Below are positions 1-4,854 of a stretch of DNA of 5,677 bases, in pieces. This stretch comes from Sphingomonadaceae bacterium (GTDB lineage: Bacteria > Pseudomonadota > Alphaproteobacteria > Sphingomonadales > Sphingomonadaceae): the NCBI GenBank assembly GCA_019239785.1, contig JAFAZM010000152.1:1-5677 (forward strand), in the 5' to 3' direction. Made by a program: the position numbers and the translations under genes. Under the pieces are notes generated by a model. That model was given only the letters and a program-made list of their open reading frames with translations. It did not search any database and was not told the DNA's origin. The number at the start of each line of letters is the position of its first letter. Position 1 is the stretch's first letter.

Positions 1-266
1 AGTCGATCGAGGAGATTCCGGCAAATGCCGAATATCGCGTGTTCCAGACGGCGGACGGCGAGGATGCCGAGCCGGAGGACAATCCGCTGATCATCGCCGA
101 GACCAAGGTCGACATTCCCGACGCGACGGTGTCTGATGCGGTGATGATGCTCGATCTTCGCAACACCAACGCGCTGATGTTCCGCAACAGCGGCACCGGA
201 TCGTTCAACATGGTCTACCGACGAGGCGACGGCACGATCGGCTGGGTCGAGCCGCAACGCGCCTGA
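1..266 (+). CDS. hpf: Ribosome hibernation promoting factor, long form, C-terminal part (5' end outside the window)
   Basis: The reading frame is open from base 3 (bases 1-2 finish an earlier codon) and stops at TGA 264-266, so only the last 87 or so residues are present. They match the C-terminal dimerisation domain of long-form HPF (Ribosom_S30AE_C type). The linker is acidic (DGEDAEPEDNP), followed by an IAETKVDIPDATVSDAVMMLDL stretch (positions about 100-170) and a conserved tail with FRNSGTGSFNMVYRRGDG and a final GWVEP. In this family the domain pairs two HPF-bound 70S ribosomes into inactive 100S dimers during stationary phase or stress; this is family knowledge. In Proteobacteria hpf commonly sits between rpoN and ptsN, and ptsN does follow here. 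A GTG at 39 is an internal codon, not the true start. No odd residues are seen in the visible part. Confidence 0.92.
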   Translation, partial: SIEEIPANAEYRVFQTADGEDAEPEDNPLIIAETKVDIPDATVSDAVMMLDLRNTNALMFRNSGTGSFNMVYRRGDGTIGWVEPQRA

Positions 267-290
267 CTCGCAAGTCACGCGCTGTCCCCT

Positions 291-312
291 ATATGCCCGC
301 AACTGGGCATGT
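291..312 (+). other. Intercistronic hairpin between hpf and ptsN
   Basis: ATGCCC (293-298) and GGGCAT (305-310) are perfect inverted arms around a 6-nt loop. The stem extends outward by a T-G wobble (292/311) and an A-T pair (291/312). No T-run follows, so it is not a standard intrinsic terminator. It lies 27 bp past the hpf stop codon and 22 bp before the ptsN start. A role as RNA processing site, partial attenuator or 3' stabiliser is inference only. Confidence 0.55.
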
Positions 313-334
313 CCTAAAAGCCGAACGGACCCAC

Positions 335-802
335 ATGAGCGACCTTTCCGCCATCCTCTCCGCCCAGGCGATCGACGACGATCTGGTCGTCGCCAACAAG
401 AAGGCGCTGATCCAGCAGCTCGCCACCGCAGCGGCGCGGCTGAGCTGCCTTGCGACCAAGGACATCGTCGCCTGCCTCAATGCGCGCGAGAAGATCGGCT
501 CGACCGGCTTCGGCGCCGGCACCGCCATCCCGCACGGCAAGATCGGCGGGCTGGATCGCGTCTTCGGCTATTTCGCGCGGCTCTCGCAGCCGATCGATTT
601 CCAGGCGATCGACGGCCTGCCGGTCGATCTCGTTTTCCTCCTTCTCTCGCCGCCCGATGCCGGCGCCGAGCATCTGAAGGCGCTGGCGACGGTGAGCCGC
701 GTGTTCCGCGACCGGCAGGCTGTCGCCAAATTGCGCGGCGCCCGCTCGAAGGACGCCTTGTTCGCCTTGCTGGCCGGCGTAGATGCGCGCGATGCCGCCT
801 GA
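335..802 (+). CDS. ptsN: PTS IIA-like nitrogen regulatory protein PtsN (EIIA-Ntr)
   Basis: This 155-residue protein is the usual length for EIIA-Ntr and has the PTS EIIA type-2 (mannitol/fructose-like) fold signature. It receives phosphate from NPr in the nitrogen PTS (EI-Ntr, NPr, EIIA-Ntr) and regulates targets such as potassium transport, nitrogen and carbon responses in the cytoplasm; it does not transport sugar. The active-site histidine is His67 in GTAIPHGKI, preceded by the typical segment REKIGSTGFGAG (51-62). A second conserved block, PVDLVFLLLSPPDAGAEHLKALA, falls at about 105-127. I chose ATG 335 because the family normally begins with a short MSDL-like N-terminus. The in-frame ATG at 293 lies inside the upstream hairpin and would add 14 unlike residues. 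The ribosome binding site is weak. The gene follows hpf and is followed 7 bp later by a thioesterase gene. Confidence 0.93.
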   Translation: MSDLSAILSAQAIDDDLVVANKKALIQQLATAAARLSCLATKDIVACLNAREKIGSTGFGAGTAIPHGKIGGLDRVFGYFARLSQPIDFQAIDGLPVDLVFLLLSPPDAGAEHLKALATVSRVFRDRQAVAKLRGARSKDALFALLAGVDARDAA

Positions 803-807
803 GGCGG
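801..807 (+). promoter_or_regulatory. Ribosome binding site that decides the thioesterase start
   Basis: GAGGCGG (801-807) overlaps the ptsN stop codon and carries a GAGG core 5 nt before ATG 810. The earlier in-frame ATGs at 783 and 792 have no comparable site and would overlap ptsN. Confidence 0.55.
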
Positions 808-809
808 GC

Positions 810-1259
810 ATGGGGGCGGGCCAGGCGGCGCACTTTCGGGCGATGGAATCGCTCTACCGCCACGCCCCGATCAACCGCCTGTTCGAATCGGAGATCGAGA
901 TCGCCGAGCCGGGGTTCGCACGAATCCGCTTCGAGATCGGCGGCGCGACCGACCATGCCGCCGGCGCCGCCCACGGCACGCTCTATTTCAAGATGATGGA
1001 CGATGCCGCCTTCTACGCCTGCAATACCATGGTCAGCGACCGCTTCCTGCTCACCACCGCCTTCAACCTGGTCTTCACCCGGCCGCTGAAGCCGGGGCCG
1101 GCCATTGCCGAGGGGCGCTGGGTCAGCGGCCGGCGCCGGGTGTTCGTCGGCGAGGCGCGATTGCTCCTCCCCGACGGCGACGAGGCGGCGCGCGGGACGG
1201 GCACCTTCATGCGCTCGCACATCGCCTTGAGCAGCCTCGCCGGTTACCGGCCCGGCTGA
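810..1259 (+). CDS. PaaI-like hotdog-fold thioesterase
   Basis: The product is 149 residues, the typical size of a single hotdog domain. The family hydrolyses acyl-CoA thioesters in the cytoplasm; the substrate cannot be read from the sequence. Recognisable parts are an N-terminal helix and strand (RHAPINRLFESEIEIAEPGFARIRFEI), the central AAHGTLYFKMMDDAAFYA segment (about 53-70) and the C-terminal sheet with LVFTRPLKPGPAIAEGRW and GEARLLLPDGDEAARGTGTFM. The central segment corresponds to the HGG...D helix of PaaI proteins: His55-Gly56 is followed by Thr rather than a second Gly, and Asp64/Asp65 sit where the catalytic acid is expected. I chose ATG 810 because of the GAGG site at 801-804. ATG 783 would overlap ptsN by 20 bp, and ATG 843 would trim the first helix. 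It lies 7 bp after ptsN and shares a base with the next gene, so it is probably in one transcript. General class is fairly certain, substrate unknown. Confidence 0.82.
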   Translation: MGAGQAAHFRAMESLYRHAPINRLFESEIEIAEPGFARIRFEIGGATDHAAGAAHGTLYFKMMDDAAFYACNTMVSDRFLLTTAFNLVFTRPLKPGPAIAEGRWVSGRRRVFVGEARLLLPDGDEAARGTGTFMRSHIALSSLAGYRPG

Positions 1260-1594
1260 TGGCGCGACTCACCAGCCAGGTGCTGGCTACGGCGCTGCTG
1301 CGGCGCGCCGAGGCTTCGGGGGGATTCGGAGTCGTGCTCGCCAAGGGCGAGCAAATGGCCGGCGCAATCGCCGTGATTCTGGCCGAAAAGGGCAGAAAAG
1401 CGTGCTTTCTGGAGCGCCTGCTCCAGCCGAACGGCAACTATGCCTGGCAGCCCACCAGGCAAGATCTTGAAAACGAACAGGATTTCAATTCGTTCCTCGA
1501 ACGGCGCCGAAAATCCGATCCGGATCTGTGGATTTTGGAACTGGATATCGCATCCGTCGAACGGTTCGCCGCTGAAATGAACGCGGTCGGTTGA
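1259..1594 (+). CDS. DUF1491 family protein of unknown function
   Basis: This 111-residue protein matches DUF1491, a small family that I know mainly from Alphaproteobacteria and that has no established function. Visible family features are the N-terminal LTSQVLATALLRRAEASGGFGVVLAKG stretch, a central AGAIAVIL strand, an aromatic FLERLLQ...YAWQP segment, and the C-terminal ERRRKSDPDLWILELD block (about 82-97), the most typical part. There is no signal peptide or membrane segment, so it is presumably cytoplasmic. Its ATG shares one base with the thioesterase TGA (TGATG), without an evident ribosome binding site, which suggests translational coupling. The second half uses noticeably more A/T-ending codons (AAA, GAA, GAT, ATT, TTG) than its neighbours. 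Family assignment is by recognition of the sequence pattern. Confidence 0.8.
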   Translation: MARLTSQVLATALLRRAEASGGFGVVLAKGEQMAGAIAVILAEKGRKACFLERLLQPNGNYAWQPTRQDLENEQDFNSFLERRRKSDPDLWILELDIASVERFAAEMNAVG

Positions 1595-1653
1595 CGCTCT
1601 TCCGGCCGGCTTCCAATGCGTCTGCAGCACTTCGAGCGTAGCAGCGGGCGCTA

Positions 1654-1675
1654 CCCATTCCGGCGAACGGAAGGG
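1654..1675 (+). other. Bulged hairpin in the gap downstream of the DUF1491 gene
   Basis: CCCATTCCG (1654-1662) pairs with CGGAAGGG (1668-1675) around a GCGAA loop, giving eight base pairs with one bulged A. It sits 60 bp after the DUF1491 stop codon and 82 bp before the wall-hydrolase start. There is no T-tract, so it could be a Rho-independent terminator only of an atypical kind. The rest of this 162-bp gap (1595-1756) holds other small dyads but no gene that I can support. Confidence 0.35.
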
Positions 1676-1724
1676 CGGCCGAAGCGAGACGGGAGGCCAT
1701 CGGGGGACCAGTTTCCATCCCCAA

Positions 1725-1738
1725 TCGACGGGTCGACC
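1725..1738. promoter_or_regulatory. Overlapping short palindromes upstream of the wall-hydrolase gene
   Basis: TCGAC-GG-GTCGA (1725-1736) overlaps the perfect 8-mer GGTCGACC (1731-1738), and both end about 20 bp before ATG 1757. The position suits an operator, but no regulator is known and such dyads arise by chance in GC-rich DNA. No convincing -35/-10 pair is visible beside it. Confidence 0.2.
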
Positions 1739-1756
1739 GCACTGATTTGAGCATCA

Positions 1757-2473
1757 ATGCGACGCCTTTCCCGCGCTGCGGCCCTGTCCGCGGCAGCCCT
1801 GACCTTTTGCGCCGCCGGCGGCCTTGCCGGCCCCTCGATCGCCCAGCGGGCGGACAGCGCCACGCCGATTTCCTACACCGATCACCAGGGCAGCCGCCTT
1901 TCCGCCGAATCGCTCGGCCTCAACGACCTCTCCTATCCCACGCCCGCCCAGGCCTTCGACCAGCAGGCCCCGGTCGTCACCCACGCCATTGCCCCCGCCC
2001 TGCCGCAAAGCGTGCTCGACCAGCAGCCCGGCGACGACGAAAGCGGCGCGCGGCCGAGCCGCAGCCTGGCCGAATTGGTGAGCGCCTATGCCGGCGCCGA
2101 CACGCCGGACGAGGAAACCGACTGCCTCGCCCGCGCCGTCTATTGGGAATCCAAGGGCGAGCCGCTCGCCGGCCAGCTCGCCGTCGCCGACGTGATCATC
2201 AACCGCGCCCAGTCGGGCGGCCGCTTCCCTTCGACGATCTGCGGCGTCGTCCGCCAGCGCGGCCAATTCTCCTTCGTCCATGGCGGCTACATCCCGGCCG
2301 CGCCGCAGGCGTCGCGCGACTGGCGCACCGCGGTCGCGATCGCCCAGATCGCCCGCCAGGACCTCGTCCGGGACGAAGCGCCGCACGCGCTCTTCTTCCA
2401 TGCCCGCTCGGTCCGCCCCGCCTGGCGGCTGGTCCGGGTGGCGGCGCTCGGGAACCACGTCTTCTACCGCTGA
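1757..2473 (+). CDS. Secreted SleB-family (Hydrolase_2) cell wall hydrolase
   Basis: The product is 238 residues. Residues 1-29 form a signal peptide: positive MRR, a long Ala/Leu core, and a likely signal peptidase I cut after SIA29. A low-complexity Pro/Ala/Gln/Asp-rich linker of roughly 85 residues follows. The catalytic domain spans about 120-238 and starts with ETDCLARAVYWESKGEP, then LAGQLAVADVIINRAQSGG (about 137-157), the family block FPSTICGVVRQRGQFSF and a C-terminal ALFFHA. In SleB/CwlJ-type enzymes the Glu in the (Y/W)ES(R/K)GE motif, here Glu131, is the proposed catalytic acid for cleaving muramic-acid-linked glycan. Since the organism is not a spore former by gene content, the likely role is periplasmic peptidoglycan remodelling; this is inference. 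ATG 1757 gives a complete signal peptide but has only a weak ribosome binding site. A 48-bp gap leads to mmcB. Confidence 0.88.
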   Translation: MRRLSRAAALSAAALTFCAAGGLAGPSIAQRADSATPISYTDHQGSRLSAESLGLNDLSYPTPAQAFDQQAPVVTHAIAPALPQSVLDQQPGDDESGARPSRSLAELVSAYAGADTPDEETDCLARAVYWESKGEPLAGQLAVADVIINRAQSGGRFPSTICGVVRQRGQFSFVHGGYIPAAPQASRDWRTAVAIAQIARQDLVRDEAPHALFFHARSVRPAWRLVRVAALGNHVFYR

Positions 2474-2493
2474 GCGCGGCGAGCCTTTCCTCC

Positions 2494-2508
2494 GTTCCCG
2501 TTTCATTC
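2494..2508 (+). promoter_or_regulatory. Candidate LexA (SOS) box upstream of mmcB
   Basis: The sequence reads GTTC-N7-ATTC, matching seven of the eight fixed bases of the alphaproteobacterial LexA box GTTC-N7-GTTC with the exact 7-nt spacer. It ends 13 bp before the mmcB ATG. mmcB is a known SOS gene in Caulobacter, which makes the position meaningful. A chance match this good on either strand of a ~48-bp gap is around 3 percent by a rough equal-base estimate. Confidence 0.6.
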
Positions 2509-2521
2509 TAGTCTGGCCTTC

Positions 2522-3025
2522 ATGGCCAGCCAGCCCGATTCGACGCTCTGCTTCGCCGACGCGCCGCTCGTCGCGCAGGACGTCGCGCGCGGGGTGACGC
2601 GGCTGTTCTTCCGCGGCGACATGTTCGCGATCTGCGAGGTGCCTCTGCCGAACGGCCGCCGCGCCGACATGGTGGCGATCGACGCCAGGGGGCTGCTGAC
2701 CATCGTCGAGATCAAGGTTTCGCGCGCCGACCTGCTCGGCGACGCCAAATGGTGCGACTATCTGGATTATTGCGACTATTTCTATTGGGCGGTGCCGGCC
2801 GGCTTCGGCCTCGCCCCGTTCGACGGGGACAGGCTCGGCCCCGATTGCGCCGGCCTGATCGTCGCCGACCGCTACGACGCCGAGGTGCTTCGCCCGGCCC
2901 CGCACCGCCCGCTCGCCGCCGCGCGCCGCAAGGCCGAGACCCTGCGCTTCGCCCGCCGCGCCGCGCGGCGGCTCGCGGGGGATCTCGATCCGGGCCTTGC
3001 GGGGCTGGAACGTCTGGACAGGTAG
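2522..3025 (+). CDS. mmcB: MmcB family DNA repair protein (PD-(D/E)XK-like)
   Basis: The 167-residue protein matches the MmcB family (DUF1052 type), described in Caulobacter crescentus as SOS-induced and needed for resistance to mitomycin C. The core has the layout of a PD-(D/E)XK nuclease: Glu39 in an early helix or strand, Asp49 in GRRADMVAID, and Glu63-Ile-Lys65 in LTIVEIKVSRADLLGDAKW (about 59-77). The Asp...Glu-x-Lys spacing is that of a metal-binding nuclease site; nuclease activity itself is inference. A tyrosine- and aspartate-rich stretch, CDYLDYCDYFYWAVP (78-92), follows. The C-terminus is Arg/Ala rich and probably helical, which could bind DNA. No signal peptide is present. There is no clear Shine-Dalgarno sequence before ATG 2522, so a very short leader is possible. 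A LexA-like box lies just upstream. The gene ends 15 bp before a REP-type palindrome. Confidence 0.88.
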   Translation: MASQPDSTLCFADAPLVAQDVARGVTRLFFRGDMFAICEVPLPNGRRADMVAIDARGLLTIVEIKVSRADLLGDAKWCDYLDYCDYFYWAVPAGFGLAPFDGDRLGPDCAGLIVADRYDAEVLRPAPHRPLAAARRKAETLRFARRAARRLAGDLDPGLAGLERLDR

Positions 3026-3040
3026 GCTTTCGAACCACCC

Positions 3041-3128
3041 CCGTTCGCCCTGAGCCTGTCGAAGGGCTCTCCATTCTTCCAGCAGCAAAAGGGAAGGGAA
3101 AGGGCTTCGACAGGCTCAGCCCGAACGG
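3041..3128. repeat. Inverted pair of REP-type palindromes (REPIN-like unit)
   Basis: Two 28-nt arms, 3041-3068 and 3101-3128, are inverted copies of each other (24 of 28 positions) around a 32-nt purine-rich spacer. Both share the core TTCGACAGGCTCA (on the minus strand in the left arm) and an outer CCGTTCG/CGAACGG tail. Each arm also folds on itself: left GCCCT/AGGGC (3047-3051 with 3063-3067), right GGGCT/AGCCC (3102-3106 with 3118-3122), each with an 11-nt loop. The four differences between arms are two exactly compensated base pairs in these stems. The unit fills the gap between two convergent genes, so bidirectional termination or mRNA end protection is plausible. The type resembles GAACGG/TTCGACAGGCTCAG elements dispersed in many proteobacterial genomes; no transposase (RAYT) is in the window. 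Confidence 0.85.
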
Positions 3129-3145
3129 TGCTGGTGGTCAGTTTT

Positions 3146-3190
3146 GTCCCAGTCCCAGTCCCAGTCCCAGTCCCCAGTCCCCAAATCCCC
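3146..3190 (-). repeat. AGTCCC tandem repeat with a G-quadruplex motif on the minus strand
   Basis: On the plus strand there are a partial unit GTCCC, three AGTCCC units (3151-3168), two AGTCCCC units (3169-3182) and a diverged AAATCCCC (3183-3190). On the minus strand this gives seven runs of three or four G's separated by three- or four-nt loops (ACT, ATTT), an ideal G3+ N1-7 quadruplex pattern. It begins 3 bp past the TAA of the minus-strand ankyrin gene, so it would lie in that mRNA's 3' untranslated region. It is a short satellite likely to change copy number by slippage. It is not a CRISPR array: units are 6-7 nt with no spacers. Confidence 0.85.
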
Positions 3191-3193
3191 AGC

Positions 3194-3760
3194 TTAGCGA
3201 TGCTGCTCCAGCTCGCGCAGGATCTGGGCGGCGCGGGGGTCCTGGCGGGCATAGTCGATCGCCGAATTGCCCGCGAGATTGTCGGTCTGGTTCGGATTGG
3301 CGTGCTGGCTGAGCAGCAGCCGCACCATCAGCAGGTCGCGGCGATGGACCGCGACGATCAAAGGCGTCTCGCCGCTGCGGTTGCCGAGATTGGGATTGGC
3401 GCGGCGGGCGAGCAATTGCTCGGCGCCCTCGGTCCAGCCGATCTGCGCGGCAAGGATCAACGGGGTGGTGCCGTCATTGCTCTGGCTGTCGGGCCGGGCG
3501 CCGCGCCCGAGCATGAAGCTCAGCCAGGTGAGGTCGCGGCCGCGCACCAAGATGTGCAGTGCGGTCTCGCCGTTCGAGGGGTCGCGCGCGTTGATCGCGG
3601 TCGAGGAAGGGTTGGCGAGGATCCGTTCGGCGGTCGTGCCGTCGCGCTCGCGCACCGCCTTCAGGAAGGTGAAGCCGTCGGAGAAGCTCTGCGCCACCAA
3701 AGGCGTGGCGAGCAACGCGAGGAGGAAGGCGCCGAAGCCCAGCCGATTGATCCTGCTCAT
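3194..3760 (-). CDS. Exported ankyrin-repeat protein
   Basis: The product is 188 residues. Residues 1-23 form a signal peptide (MSRINR, then a Leu/Ala/Phe core, with a likely cut after LVA23), so the protein should act in the periplasm. The rest is ankyrin repeats: a degenerate N-terminal cap (about 26-58), then three clear repeats starting near DPSNGETALHILV, SNDGTTPLILAAQ and NRSGETPLIVAVH, each with the T-P/A-L helix start and a LL..GA.P/AN.N ending, and a C-terminal half repeat AGNSAIDYARQ. Ankyrin repeats bind proteins; no enzyme domain is present and the partner is unknown. The start at 3760 is supported by the signal peptide and by GGAGG on the minus strand (3776-3772), 11 nt upstream. 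It diverges from the SCO gene across 69 bp and converges on mmcB. The mRNA would end in the G4 repeat and REP pair. Confidence 0.88.
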   Translation of the reverse strand: MSRINRLGFGAFLLALLATPLVAQSFSDGFTFLKAVRERDGTTAERILANPSSTAINARDPSNGETALHILVRGRDLTWLSFMLGRGARPDSQSNDGTTPLILAAQIGWTEGAEQLLARRANPNLGNRSGETPLIVAVHRRDLLMVRLLLSQHANPNQTDNLAGNSAIDYARQDPRAAQILRELEQHR

Positions 3761-3829
3761 CCTTTTCGATGCCTCCGCGCTTCATTCGGCTTGATCGCGG
3801 CGCCTTAGCAAAGCAAGGCTGCTGCTGTC
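3761..3829. promoter_or_regulatory. Divergent promoter region between the ankyrin and SCO genes
   Basis: The 69-bp gap is the only place for the two divergent starts. It holds the minus-strand GGAGG (plus-strand CCTCC, 3772-3776) and a weak AAGG (3815-3818) before the SCO ATG. TTGATC at 3791-3796 resembles a -35 box, but no matching -10 is clear at the proper distance. Shared regulation is inferred from geometry only. Confidence 0.4.
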
Positions 3830-4426
3830 ATGAACGAATGCGCCCCGCGCCTCTCCGCCCTCGTCGCTGTGCTGGCCGCATTGCTGCTGGCGGCCTGCTC
3901 GCCGCAGGCCGCGCCGCCGCCGCTCGAAGGCGCCAGCATGGGCGGGCCTTTCACCCTGACCGACCAGAACGGCCGTCGCGTCAGCGACCGCGACTTCGCC
4001 GGGAAGTATCGGCTGGTCTATTTCGGCTACACCTTCTGCCCGGACGTCTGCCCTGTCGACATGCAGGTGATCGGCGCCGGCCTGCGCCGCTTCGAGGCCG
4101 AGGATGGGGCGCGCGCGGCGAAGGTGCAGCCGATCTTCATCAGCGTCGATCCGGCCCGCGACACGCCGGACGTGCTCCGCCGCTTCGTCGCCGCCTTCCA
4201 CCCGCGCCTGCTCGGCCTCACCGGCAGCGAGGCGGAGATCGCCCAGGTCGCGCGCGAATATCGCATCTTCTATCAGCGCGGCGAGGCGAGTCCGGGCGGC
4301 GGCTATATGGTCAACCATACCAGGATGGCGGTGCTCTACGGTCCGGACGGCAAGCCGATCGCGATCGTCCCGAGCGACCAAGGGCCGGAGGGCGTCGCCG
4401 CCGAGCTCGGCAGGTGGGTCCGATGA
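3830..4426 (+). CDS. SCO family copper-binding lipoprotein (SCO1/SenC type)
   Basis: The 198-residue protein has a lipoprotein signal with lipobox LLLAAC, so Cys23 should be lipidated and the protein membrane-anchored facing the periplasm. The thioredoxin-like SCO domain runs about 37-198. It carries the copper/redox motif Cys70-Pro-Asp-Val-Cys74-Pro inside YFGYTFCPDVCPVDMQ, the family blocks PIFISVDPARDTPDVLRRF (101-119) and YRIFYQRG, and the distal copper ligand His163 in MVNHTRMAVLYGPDG. In this family the two Cys and the His bind copper for assembly of the CuA centre of cytochrome c oxidase, with a proposed thiol redox role in some members. No oxidase genes are in the window, so the exact target is open. 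The ribosome binding site is weak. It is first in an operon, its TGA overlapping the next ATG by four bases. Confidence 0.94.
   Translation: MNECAPRLSALVAVLAALLLAACSPQAAPPPLEGASMGGPFTLTDQNGRRVSDRDFAGKYRLVYFGYTFCPDVCPVDMQVIGAGLRRFEAEDGARAAKVQPIFISVDPARDTPDVLRRFVAAFHPRLLGLTGSEAEIAQVAREYRIFYQRGEASPGGGYMVNHTRMAVLYGPDGKPIAIVPSDQGPEGVAAELGRWVR
4412..4417 (+). promoter_or_regulatory. Ribosome binding site of the cysteine-cluster gene
   Basis: AGGTGG, one mismatch from AGGAGG, lies 5 nt before ATG 4423 and within the SCO coding sequence. It supports the ATGA-overlap start. Confidence 0.5.
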
Positions 4427-4854
4427 GGGAGCGGTTCTGGGAGGCGCCGCTGCAGTCGCTCGACCGCGACGAGTGGGAAGCCCTTTGCGACGGCTGCGGC
4501 AAATGCTGCCTGCACAAGCTCGAGGACGAGGAGACCGGCGCCCTCCACCCGACCAACGTCGCCTGCCGCCTGCTCGACCGGTCGAGCTGCCGCTGCAGCA
4601 ATTACAAATTGCGCAGGGTCTTCGTGCCCGATTGCGTGCGGCTCGACCTCGCCAAGATGGCGAAGATCGATTGGCTGCCCTCGACCTGCGCCTATCGGCT
4701 GCGGAGCGAGGGCAAGCCGCTGCCCGATTGGCATTATCTGGTCAGCGGCGACCGCGAGAGCGTGCACGCGGCCGGCATGTCGGTGCGCGGCTGGACGATA
4801 TCGGAAGATGAAGCTGGGACTCTCGAACATCATCTCGTCGACCGTCCGCTCTGA
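4423..4854 (+). CDS. YcgN family cysteine-cluster protein (UPF0260 / YkgJ-like)
   Basis: The 143-residue protein has an N-terminal cysteine cluster CDGCGKCC (Cys22, 25, 28, 29), the defining CxxCxxCC-type motif of YkgJ/YcgN proteins, thought to bind zinc or iron. Further conserved cysteines follow: Cys48 in NVACRLLD, Cys56 and Cys58 in SSCRCSNY, Cys71 in VPDCVRL and Cys89 in PSTCAYR. The WHYLVSGD and MSVRGWTISE segments near the C-terminus are also typical of the YcgN group. It has no signal peptide, so it is cytoplasmic, and its biochemical role is not established. The ATG overlaps the SCO stop codon by four bases, so it is translationally coupled. The last 47 bases overlap the next gene. 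Being beside a copper chaperone may hint at metal handling, but that is weak inference. Confidence 0.93.
   Translation: MRERFWEAPLQSLDRDEWEALCDGCGKCCLHKLEDEETGALHPTNVACRLLDRSSCRCSNYKLRRVFVPDCVRLDLAKMAKIDWLPSTCAYRLRSEGKPLPDWHYLVSGDRESVHAAGMSVRGWTISEDEAGTLEHHLVDRPL

Noticed and set aside
293..334. Upstream in-frame ATG extending PtsN by 14 residues
   Set aside because: The start would be inside a stable hairpin, has no ribosome binding site, and the added residues are unlike the family.
477..1220. Minus-strand 247-codon frame across ptsN and the thioesterase
   Set aside because: It is an antisense shadow of two recognised genes and has no recognisable domain.
1654..1675. Intrinsic terminator for the DUF1491 transcript
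   Set aside because: The stem is good but has a bulge and no T-run follows, so it is listed only as a hairpin.
1595..1756. A hidden small gene or tRNA in the 162-bp gap
   Set aside because: No cloverleaf or conserved tRNA arms are visible, and short frames there lack a start with a ribosome binding site or any known motif.
1747..2511. Plus-strand 254-codon frame starting 10 bp before the wall-hydrolase gene
   Set aside because: Its product is a Pro/Arg-rich string with no motif, whereas the +1 frame gives a signal peptide and a SleB domain.
1754..3088. A 444-codon open frame on the minus strand
   Set aside because: It lies antisense to the wall hydrolase and mmcB, both with clear family motifs. 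The translation is Arg/Gly/Ala-rich without domains, as expected from GC-rich codons read backwards.
3146..3190. CRISPR-like array
   Set aside because: Units are six or seven bases in direct contact with no spacers, so it is a simple tandem repeat.
3128..3808. Plus-strand frame beginning with Val-Pro repeats
   Set aside because: The repeats are just the translated satellite, and the remainder is antisense to the ankyrin gene.
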